Origin: Sedimentisphaerales bacterium
GTDB taxonomy: Bacteria; Planctomycetota; Phycisphaerae; Sedimentisphaerales; SM23-30
DNA: 33,278 nucleotides
Reading direction: 5' to 3'
NCBI GenBank assembly: GCA_016930855.1
Contig: JAFGFX010000086.1
Coordinates: 1-33,278 of the forward strand
Part shown: piece by piece, positions 25,761 through 33,278 of the stretch
How positions within the stretch are numbered: position 1 is the stretch's first letter
How the letters are laid out: the number at the start of each line of letters is the position of its first letter
Notes under the pieces: generated by a model
Database searches by the model: none
Told to the model about the DNA's origin: nothing
Seen by the model: the letters and a program-made list of their open reading frames with translations, nothing else
Made by a program: the position numbers and the translations under genes

Positions 25761-27740
25761 ATGTCTATGTACTCATCCACCTCTACGGCGCGGGCGAGGT
25801 TTCTTGTCCCGCCGGGCGGGCGGCTCTGTCGCCTGCTGGTCTTGATCGTCGGCCTGGCCGTTCTGTACTTGGCCGCCGACAGCGGACGCGGTGAGATTGC
25901 CAGTCCCTACGGGCTCTGTGCCCATGTCTCGCGCGGCGCGGACCATCGGCAGGCCGACGAGCAATTCGCCCTGATGCGCCAGGCCCAAATCGCCTGGACC
26001 CGGACCGACTTCGACTGGACCACACTGCAACGCGAAAAAGAAGGGCCTTGGCGCTTCGAGGTCTTCGACGAAACCGTCGCCGGGGCGGCGAAGCACCAGA
26101 TAACCATCCTGCCCATCCTGGATTACGACGTCTCCTGGGCCCGGCCCGCCTACCGGCACCTGGACCTCTGGCGGGAATACGTCCGCCGCACCGTGGGCCG
26201 CTACAGTAGCCGGCTGCCCTGCTGGGAGGTCTGGAACGAGCCCAACCTGGAGCAGTTCTGGAAGGAGAAACCCGACGCCGAGAACTATGCCCTGCTGCTG
26301 AAGGCCGCCCACGAGGAGATCAAGGCCATCGATCCCGATCTGACGGTCCTGCTCGGCGGCCTCGCCGGGATCCCCCTCGATTTCATCGAAGGCCTGTACC
26401 AGGCCGGGGCCAGGGATTATTTCGACGTCATGAACGTGCACCCCTACCGCTACCCCCAGGCGCCCGAACAAGGGAATCTCGTCGCCGACCTCGAGGCCCT
26501 GCGCCGGCTCATGAGCCGCTACGGCGACCAAGACAAGCCCATCTGGATCACGGAAATCGGCTGGCCCACCCATCGGCCCGACATCGAGCTAACGGCGCAG
26601 ATCGTCCGGGCCGGCTTGCAAGAGCTAGACGGCGCCCGGGACCGCTGGACGATGGCGGTCCTAGACGACCCGCAGTACCCGGTCAGAAATCCCTTCAGTC
26701 GGGCCGACTGGCTCGCGATGCTGCCCGCCGGGGGCAGTGCCGAGGCCGTACTCTTGAAGGACCTGCCGGATTTGTCGGTCGCGAAGTACAATGTGCTGCT
26801 CCTGCCGCCGGCGGAGTCCTTCCCGGCCGATTATTTCGAGGCCCTGGAGGGCTACGTCCGCCGCGGCGGCATCCTGATCCTGACCCATGGCGTGCCCTTG
26901 TATTATTCCCTGCGCCGCGAACCCGACGACACCTGGAAGCGGCAAGGCGTGGACGATTCCTACCGACGCCGTTTGCGTATCGGCTGGGAGGCGTGGTGGA
27001 CCCGCCAGGACGTCCCCCGCCAATCCACCCGATTGCAGGTGCCCGAGGGTCTGAAGGACCGCATCCACCCGCCCGCGGCCAGGACCGAGGCGAGCCGCTT
27101 TCTGACCGACCAAGGGCTCGAATCCGCCGACCGCCTGATCCGCCTGCTGACCGTGGAAGAGGGTTCCTATCGCGGCGTGGTCGCCGCGGCGATCGACCTG
27201 AAGGGCACGCTCAAAGGCGGGCTAATCGTCTCCACCCTGCAGCAGGACTTCCGCGGCGTTTCGCCCGAGACCCAGGCGCGGATCCTGCCGCGGGCCTATC
27301 TGCTATCCTTCCAGGCGGGCGTAGAGAAGGTGTTTTGGTACAACTTCCGCGCGTTCGAGAACAATCTCTATTATAACGAGGATCATTTCGGCATTCTGCA
27401 CCGGGACTTATCTCCCAAGCCGGCGTACGAGGCCATGCAGACTCTCATTCGCGTCCGACCGGCCGGATCGCGACAGCGGCCGATCGCTGGACAACAAGCG
27501 AATTTGTATTGCCTGTCCTGGCAGCGGCCGGATGGCCGGGTCGGCTGGGCGCTGTGGCAGACGGGCGGGGCCGAATCTCAGACGCTTGTCTGCCAAGGTC
27601 CCCTGCAGGAAGCCTACGGCCATCGGGGAAATCCGCTGGAATTCGACCGCCAGGGCCAGTCGGTCACTCTCAAACTCGATGACGCCCCCTTGTACCTGAT
27701 CGGTCCGCAAGTCATCAAGGCGATCCCTAAGGACCGGTAA
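25761..27740 (+). CDS. secreted clan GH-A glycoside hydrolase-like protein (GH39/GH5-like) with inserted domain
   Basis: Signal-like N-terminus; acid/base region CWEVWNEPNLEQFWK, nucleophile region PIWITEIGWPTH, C-terminal barrel end GVEKVFWYNFRAFENN...FGILHRDLSPKPAYEAMQTL. Confidence 0.8.
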   Translation: MSMYSSTSTARARFLVPPGGRLCRLLVLIVGLAVLYLAADSGRGEIASPYGLCAHVSRGADHRQADEQFALMRQAQIAWTRTDFDWTTLQREKEGPWRFEVFDETVAGAAKHQITILPILDYDVSWARPAYRHLDLWREYVRRTVGRYSSRLPCWEVWNEPNLEQFWKEKPDAENYALLLKAAHEEIKAIDPDLTVLLGGLAGIPLDFIEGLYQAGARDYFDVMNVHPYRYPQAPEQGNLVADLEALRRLMSRYGDQDKPIWITEIGWPTHRPDIELTAQIVRAGLQELDGARDRWTMAVLDDPQYPVRNPFSRADWLAMLPAGGSAEAVLLKDLPDLSVAKYNVLLLPPAESFPADYFEALEGYVRRGGILILTHGVPLYYSLRREPDDTWKRQGVDDSYRRRLRIGWEAWWTRQDVPRQSTRLQVPEGLKDRIHPPAARTEASRFLTDQGLESADRLIRLLTVEEGSYRGVVAAAIDLKGTLKGGLIVSTLQQDFRGVSPETQARILPRAYLLSFQAGVEKVFWYNFRAFENNLYYNEDHFGILHRDLSPKPAYEAMQTLIRVRPAGSRQRPIAGQQANLYCLSWQRPDGRVGWALWQTGGAESQTLVCQGPLQEAYGHRGNPLEFDRQGQSVTLKLDDAPLYLIGPQVIKAIPKDR

Positions 27741-27897
27741 AACCTTTACCGCAGGATTTCTTCGACCTTATTTCGATGGACAGGCGGCGGCAGAAACGGC
27801 TCGAGATTCTGGGCCGATATCTGACCGACGCGGTGAAGGCCTCGGCACCGTCAGGGTAAAAGGAAATGTATGGATTGCCACCGCCGACCCATCGGTA

Positions 27898-29058
27898 TCA
27901 ATCGAAATAATCCGGGCAGGGAATCCGCACGCGGAAGGGTTCCTTGATGCCGACGCGGCCCTGATGGAAATTGCGGACCCGCTCCAGGACCGGATAGGTG
28001 ACCTCGTGGCCCAAGGGGACCAGCAACACCCCTTTCTTGCTCTTGATGTGCTCGTCGGTGACCATGCCGATTTCCATCTCCTCGACGGTGATCTCCCGGA
28101 TCTCGACCTCCACCTGATCCAATTCGAGGGTTTCCAGGGCGTCCAGCAGGGCGGGATTATACTGGCCCGGGCGCTTGCGCAGGGCGTTGAGGGAGGCATG
28201 GGGGGAAATGGCGCGGGCCACCAGTTGATCGTAATCCATGGCGATCCGCAGCATCTGGGAGCCGACGGCGGCCAGGCGGTCCTGCTGGGACCAGTGCTCC
28301 GAGCCGGTATACTCCTCGAAGGGCTTGAGCTGATTCTCAATCATCCGCGAGACCAAATCCAGCCGAGGGATCCGTTCCAGGAGTTTTTGGGCCACCTTGG
28401 GATGGGCCTTGAACATCTTGTTTTCCGCGTAGGACAGGTCCCGGCGGCGGTAAATCTTGTTGATGATCAGCTGCGGCAGGGTCACGCAGCCCACCTGGGA
28501 CAGCATGGCGGCGATCTCGTACTGCCAGGGATCGGGCAGCTGCAATTCGCGGGCCATGTGCTTGACGTACTGCTTGATGCGGGCGGTGCAACTGAAGGCG
28601 GTGGGATTGACCAGGCTGAGGATCTCGGTGAGGACCTTGATGCTGCCCCGCAGGGTTTTCTCCAGCAGTTCCTTCTCGCTGTGGATCAGACGATACTGGG
28701 CCAGGGCCGCCTGCAGGGTCTCCACCATCATCTCCGGCGGACAGGGCTTGTTGAGAAAGCGGAAGATGCACCCCTGGTTGACGGCATCGATGGCGGTCTG
28801 CAGATCGGCGTTGCCGGTGAGCATCATGCGGACGCTGTCGGGATACAGTTCGCGGACGCGCCCCAGAAACTCGATGCCATTCATGCCCGGCATGCGCATA
28901 TCGGAAACGATGACGGCGAACGGTCCGTTGTCCTTGGTCAGTTCCAGGGCGCGCTGCGGGCCGTTGGCGGTCTCCAGCTGAAACTGCTTGCGGAGCTGAC
29001 GCTTGTAGCTGTTGAGAAGGTTTTCATCATCATCGACAAACAGGATCTTCTCATGCAT
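27898..29058 (-). CDS. response regulator with degenerate HD-GYP-like output domain
   Basis: REC: ILFVDDDENLL...VIVSDMRMPGMNGIEFL...FLNKPC; output domain colinear with HD-GYP (AAMLSQVGCVTLPQLIINKIYRRRDLSYAENKMFKAHPKVAQKLLERIPRL) but lacking HD and GYP residues. Confidence 0.8.
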   Translation of the reverse strand: MHEKILFVDDDENLLNSYKRQLRKQFQLETANGPQRALELTKDNGPFAVIVSDMRMPGMNGIEFLGRVRELYPDSVRMMLTGNADLQTAIDAVNQGCIFRFLNKPCPPEMMVETLQAALAQYRLIHSEKELLEKTLRGSIKVLTEILSLVNPTAFSCTARIKQYVKHMARELQLPDPWQYEIAAMLSQVGCVTLPQLIINKIYRRRDLSYAENKMFKAHPKVAQKLLERIPRLDLVSRMIENQLKPFEEYTGSEHWSQQDRLAAVGSQMLRIAMDYDQLVARAISPHASLNALRKRPGQYNPALLDALETLELDQVEVEIREITVEEMEIGMVTDEHIKSKKGVLLVPLGHEVTYPVLERVRNFHQGRVGIKEPFRVRIPCPDYFD

Positions 29059-29070
29059 TCGTCGTTCCCT

Positions 29071-29667
29071 TTACCCCTGCCCGGCCGGCTCGGCCGCCAG
29101 CCGGCACTCGGCGCGCTGAATCTCGGCGTCGATCTTCTGGATCAACACGTCGAAACTTTCGATCGGGGCTTCCAGAATCAGCGCTCCCTGGGGGCCCTTG
29201 TCAATTCGGGTAATGCCGGGGTGCTTGCGCTCCAATTCCTGCAACAGGGTGAATTGCCGACGGGCAACGCGCAGCAGCTGGCGGCTCTTGGCGATCAGCT
29301 GCTTATGCTGGAGCGCCTGGCGGATGGTGATGGCCAGGTCCAGGCCGTTGCAGGGCTTGATCAGAAAGCGGTATATCTCGCCCTCGTTGATGGCGGTGAC
29401 CGCGGTTTCCAAGCGGGCATGGCCGGTCATGATGATCCGAACGGTATCGGGGAAATCGGCGCGGACCACGCTGAGCAGCTTCGTCCCGGACATGCCGGGC
29501 ATCTGTTCGTCCGAGACCACCACGTCGATCTCTTCCTTCGCCAGGATGCGCAGGGCCTCCTTGGCATCCCCGGCGCTGAAGATTTCGTACGCTTCCCTGC
29601 GCAACATATGCTTGAGGGAACGGGTCACGTTCGGCTCGTCGTCGACAAACAATACCTTATGACTCAT
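29071..29667 (-). CDS. single-domain response regulator with helical C-terminal extension
   Basis: VLFVDDEPNVTRSLKHML...VVVSDEQMPGMSGTKLL...IIMTGHARLETAVTAINEGEIYRFLIKPC; ATG at 29667 or 29673. Confidence 0.88.
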   Translation of the reverse strand: MSHKVLFVDDEPNVTRSLKHMLRREAYEIFSAGDAKEALRILAKEEIDVVVSDEQMPGMSGTKLLSVVRADFPDTVRIIMTGHARLETAVTAINEGEIYRFLIKPCNGLDLAITIRQALQHKQLIAKSRQLLRVARRQFTLLQELERKHPGITRIDKGPQGALILEAPIESFDVLIQKIDAEIQRAECRLAAEPAGQG

Positions 29668-29682
29668 AGGCAACCTCCGCCG

Positions 29683-30900
29683 TCATCCCGGCACGGAAAC
29701 GGCGGATCGGCACCGGTTCCGCCACGGTTCCAGGTGATCCGCCAGCCCCAGGCCCGCCAGATAGTCGCCATCCAGCGGCTCGCGCGGCCCATCGGGATTA
29801 TCGGCCGATTCCTGTTCGCGGCTGAGCCAATTCGCCGCGTAGACGGCCGTCAGGGCCACCGATGCGGGACGTTGCGCCTCGGACGGCCGGTGATGATAGC
29901 TCAGGGCATCGATGATCTCGTGATGAAAGCCCCATAATCCCAGCAGATAGGCCCCGATCTCGGCATGCGTGTTGCCGAGGATCTCCTTCTCGGCCTGCTC
30001 GCTGGTCAGATGGTCCGTTTCGGATCGCTCCATGACGGTTTCATACTGTTCGGGCAACTGGGTGGCGAGGATCAACTTGCCCACGTCATGCAGCATGCCG
30101 GCCAGCAGGGCGTTATCCAGGGACGGCGGTTCGGCCCGGAGCTGCTGGGCAATGGCCCTCGACCACTGGCCGACCTGGAGGCTGTGATCCCACAGATCCG
30201 AGAGGATAAAGTGTGATTTTTCCTGCTTGGGAAACTGGGTGAAGATCTTGATGGAAAGGGCCAGCGATTTGATGGTATCCAGCCCCAGCAGCCCGACGGC
30301 CTGGGGAATGCCGGTGATCCGCTGACGGACGCCGAAAAAGGCCGAATTGACCAACTGGAGGATCTTGGCGCTCATGGCGATATCCTGGCCGATGATCTCG
30401 CCGACCGCCTTCGCCGAGCACTCCTGCGACTGCAGGGTCTGCATCAACTGGGTATACACGCTCGACAGGCAGGGCAGCGACTCCATCTGGGCCACAAGCC
30501 CCTGGAGCGATTCGTTGTGGAGAAGGCGATGCAGGGATCCCAGCCGATCGATCGCCCTTTTGAGCGTTTCGGCGTCGCAGGGCTTGGACAGGTATTGATG
30601 GGTGGGGCCGACCGAACGCAGGATTTTTTCCTTGGAGGTCTGTCCCGACAGGGCCACGCGGGCGATGTAGGGCTGATGGACCTTGACCCATTCCAGCAGT
30701 TCCAAGCCGTTCATGTCGGGCATGCGCATGTCCGTCACCAGCACGTCAATAGGCCGGCTCTGGAGCAGTTCGACGGCGGCGCGGCCTCCGTCGGCAAAGG
30801 ACATCTCCCACTCGTCCCGCAGGCCGCGGAGCATCCGCCGCAGTCCGGCCAGGACGTTCGGCTCGTCATCCACAAAGAGAATTTTCTTCTTGGCGTTCAT
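29683..30900 (-). CDS. response regulator-HDOD domain protein
   Basis: REC ILFVDDEPNVLAGLRRML...VLVTDMRMPDMNGLELL...YLSKPCDAE, followed by HDOD (LPCLSSVYTQLMQTLQSQECSAKAVGEIIGQDIAMSAKILQLVNSAFFGVRQRITGIPQAVGLLGLDTIKSLAL). Confidence 0.92.
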   Translation of the reverse strand: MNAKKKILFVDDEPNVLAGLRRMLRGLRDEWEMSFADGGRAAVELLQSRPIDVLVTDMRMPDMNGLELLEWVKVHQPYIARVALSGQTSKEKILRSVGPTHQYLSKPCDAETLKRAIDRLGSLHRLLHNESLQGLVAQMESLPCLSSVYTQLMQTLQSQECSAKAVGEIIGQDIAMSAKILQLVNSAFFGVRQRITGIPQAVGLLGLDTIKSLALSIKIFTQFPKQEKSHFILSDLWDHSLQVGQWSRAIAQQLRAEPPSLDNALLAGMLHDVGKLILATQLPEQYETVMERSETDHLTSEQAEKEILGNTHAEIGAYLLGLWGFHHEIIDALSYHHRPSEAQRPASVALTAVYAANWLSREQESADNPDGPREPLDGDYLAGLGLADHLEPWRNRCRSAVSVPG

Positions 30901-32134
30901 GGCCGCCCTCCATTGTGCTTTCGTCCGAAGGATGCGCTAACGGCAACCAGATCACAAAGGTGGTTCCTTCGCCCTTCGCGGACTCAAAACGAATTTTCCC
31001 CCCGTGTTTGTCCACGATGATCGACTGGCAGATGCTCAAGCCCTGGCCGCTGCCCTTGCCGACCTGCTTGGTGGTGAAGAAGGGATTGAAAATCTTGTCC
31101 TGGATTTCCCGGGGGATCCCGCCGCCGGTGTCCGCCACGTGGATTTCCACGCCGTCGTCGACCGTGCGGGTCCGGACGGTGATCGTGCCCTTGGTGCCGC
31201 CATCCTCGCCGACGACGTCGGTGATGGCATCCACGGCGTTGAGGATCAGGTTCAAAACCACCTGGTTGAATTCCGCCCCCAGGGCGGGGACCAGCGGCAG
31301 GTCGGGATCGAAATCCGTCTCGACGTTCGCCACGTACTTCCAGCGGTTCGTGGCCACGGTGATGGTGCTCTGCACGGCTTGGTTGATGTCCAGGGCGGTC
31401 TTCTGCGTGACGCCTGGGTGGGCGAACTCCTTCATGGCCCGCACGATGGTGCTGATGTGCTCGACCCCCTCGATGGATTGCTGGATCGCCTGGGGGATCT
31501 CGGTCGTCAGGTAGTCCAGGTCCACTTCCTGGACCATCCGGGTCCACTCGGCGGCCCGCTCGGCGCCGCCGGCGACGCTCTTGAGCTGCTCCATGATGTC
31601 GGCGCCGGTTTTCAGCAGCTTGCTCAGATCCGCGAATCCCTCCTGCATGAAGCGGATATTGTCGCCCACGTATTGAATGGGGGTGTTGATTTCGTGGGCG
31701 ATGCCGGAGGCCAACTGCCCGATGGATTCCAGTTTTTGGGCCTGGGTCAGTTCCCGCTGCAGGGTGATGATCCGCTGGCCGACCCGCAGCCTCGCCAGCA
31801 GTTCCTCCTTTTCGAAGGGCTTGATGACATAATCGTTGGCCCCGGCCTGCAGGGCGGTGGTGATGTTTTCCGTCCCCTCGCGGGCGGTCAGAAGAATGAT
31901 ATAGAAGATCCCGGCCTTCTGCTCCTGGCGGAGCCGACTGCAGATCTCCACCCCATCCATTTTCGGCATTATCCAGTCGAGAATCACCAGGCGGATATCC
32001 GGTTCCGACTGGAGATACTCCCAGGCCTGGGCGCCGTCCTCGGCGGTCACGACACTATAGCCGTTTTTCTCCAAGGTGACTTGCAGCAACTTGCGCGTCA
32101 CCAGATGATCATCCGCCACCAGTACCTTTTGCAT
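30866..32134 (-). CDS. REC-HisKA-HATPase hybrid histidine kinase
   Basis: REC VLVADDHLVTRKLL...LVILDWIMPKMDGVE...DYVIKPFEKEEL; H-box LASGIAHEINTPIQYVGDN; N-box NQVVLNLILNAVDAI; G-boxes VADTGGGIP, GKGSGQGLSICQSII. Confidence 0.93.
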   Translation of the reverse strand: MQKVLVADDHLVTRKLLQVTLEKNGYSVVTAEDGAQAWEYLQSEPDIRLVILDWIMPKMDGVEICSRLRQEQKAGIFYIILLTAREGTENITTALQAGANDYVIKPFEKEELLARLRVGQRIITLQRELTQAQKLESIGQLASGIAHEINTPIQYVGDNIRFMQEGFADLSKLLKTGADIMEQLKSVAGGAERAAEWTRMVQEVDLDYLTTEIPQAIQQSIEGVEHISTIVRAMKEFAHPGVTQKTALDINQAVQSTITVATNRWKYVANVETDFDPDLPLVPALGAEFNQVVLNLILNAVDAITDVVGEDGGTKGTITVRTRTVDDGVEIHVADTGGGIPREIQDKIFNPFFTTKQVGKGSGQGLSICQSIIVDKHGGKIRFESAKGEGTTFVIWLPLAHPSDESTMEGGHERQEENSLCG

Positions 32135-33278
32135 GTGAACTCTCCTGGCTCCATGAATCCCAAGGATCCGATTTCAAATACGTCCGAAGCTGTTGGAATT
32201 CGCTTTCCACGGTTTGCATCAGTTGTGCCAACCGATCCTGCTGCTGGGCCTTGGCCGCCAGTTCCAGTTCGCGTGCCGCCGCCCGTACCGATTCGGCGCC
32301 CAGATTGGCCGCCGCCCCTTTGATTTTATGCGCCAAGCGAGAGGCGCTGTCCGTCTCGTTGGCCCCCAGCGCCTGGGCCAGGGCGCTGAGATCTTCCATC
32401 GTCGATTCCAGGAACAACTCGGCAATGTCTCTTAAAACATCGATATCTCCATCCAAGGCCCGCAGCGCCTGCCGGGGATCGAAGATAATGTATTCATCGG
32501 TTGCCGTTGACTCCGTCTTCATCTCTGTTTTCGCCTGCGGCTCCGGTGTCGGCTCGGGCGATTCTGCCGCCGGGTCATCCGGCCGGCCGGCGTCCGAGGC
32601 ATCGAGCCTGGCCCAACGCTGCATCACCGGTATCAAGGCATTCTTTAAGAGCGGTTTGGAGATATAATCATCCATGCCGGCGTTGAGGCACTTTTCCCGA
32701 TCCCCCGGCATCGCATGCGCCGTCATGGCGATGATGGGAATATTCGCCTCCCGGGATTTAAAACGGCGAATCCGGGCCGTGGCTTCGTATCCGTCCATTT
32801 CCGGCATCTGGCAATCCATGAAGACCAGATCAAAGGGTTGATCCTGCAGAATATCCACGGCTTGCCTGCCATTGTCGGCCAATTCCACCTGACAGCCCAA
32901 CATGGCGATCATGCGCTTGGCGACGATCTGGTTGACGGGATGGTCCTCCACGATGAGTACCCGGCCGGCAAACCGCGGCTCCTGGGCTTTGGTCGGGACC
33001 GAATCCGACGGTTCCTTCGGAGCCGGGCGGTCGTCGTCGCCCCCGCCGGCGGCGGCGTCTTGCCCGGACAGGATTCGCTTCAGGTCTTCTTCCTTGAGCG
33101 GCTTATACCAGGGTTCCGCCTGATACATCCGGCGCCACGGCTCGGCCTGCTCTCTCTGCCAGGGATACAAAATCGGCACGCAGCGCATGTCCTCCTTCCG
33201 TACGGCCTCCAGAGACCGGCCCAGGGCATCCAGCGATTCCGGCAGTCTCTCCGGGGCGTTGACCAGAACCAGGATCGA
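32109..33278 (-). CDS. C-terminal part of a larger hybrid regulator: (pseudo)receiver - REC - HPt (5' end outside window)
   Basis: Frame stays open from the ORF-track start (33188) to the window edge (SILVLVNAPERLPESLDALGRSLEAVRKEDMRCVPILYPW...). REC VLIVEDHPVNQIVAKRMI...LVFMDCQMPEMDGYEATARIR...DDYISKPL; HPt SRLAHKIKGAAANLGAESVR. Confidence 0.88.
   Translation of the reverse strand, partial: SILVLVNAPERLPESLDALGRSLEAVRKEDMRCVPILYPWQREQAEPWRRMYQAEPWYKPLKEEDLKRILSGQDAAAGGGDDDRPAPKEPSDSVPTKAQEPRFAGRVLIVEDHPVNQIVAKRMIAMLGCQVELADNGRQAVDILQDQPFDLVFMDCQMPEMDGYEATARIRRFKSREANIPIIAMTAHAMPGDREKCLNAGMDDYISKPLLKNALIPVMQRWARLDASDAGRPDDPAAESPEPTPEPQAKTEMKTESTATDEYIIFDPRQALRALDGDIDVLRDIAELFLESTMEDLSALAQALGANETDSASRLAHKIKGAAANLGAESVRAAARELELAAKAQQQDRLAQLMQTVESEFQQLRTYLKSDPWDSWSQESSHAKGTGGG

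Noticed and set aside
27964-29937. 657-aa plus-strand ORF antisense to the response regulators
   Set aside because: Same shadow-ORF pattern; it crosses two convincing minus-strand genes and their intergenic junction.

Overview
This is a 33 kb GC-rich bacterial window that looks chromosomal. The gene content suggests a Planctomycetota/Phycisphaerae-like host, but that is inference only. From left to right I read: (i) a minus-strand block with the end-truncated dGTPase-like HD protein, TsaB, BioA and a small membrane protein. (ii) A plus-strand, tightly coupled operon (3.56-13.3 kb) that looks like a nonulosonic (sialic/legionaminic-type) acid and protein-glycosylation locus. It encodes a Maf/DUF115-type protein, an NTP-transferase/radical-SAM-SPASM fusion whose CX3CX2C cluster motif is missing, a CMP-sugar synthetase, a B12-type radical SAM protein, NeuB, a glycosyltransferase and NeuC. 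(iii) An HDOD gene followed by a three-hairpin intergenic element ending in a strong terminator, then a PilZ protein and an alpha/beta-hydrolase-like protein with altered catalytic residues. (iv) A Gly/Tyr-rich secreted protein whose 5' leader carries a regular G-quadruplex-type G-run array. (v) A radical SAM gene and a DUF5661-like gene whose upstream regions contain a ~90 bp duplicated promoter segment. (vi) A PQQ-propeller protein, a gcvT-gcvH-gcvPA-gcvPB operon, and a glycoside hydrolase with an apparent inserted domain. (vii) A minus-strand phosphorelay cassette of five response-regulator or hybrid-kinase genes, one with a degenerate HD-GYP domain. I saw no rRNA, tRNA, CRISPR or transposase genes. 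All identifications come from reading motifs; no database search was run.
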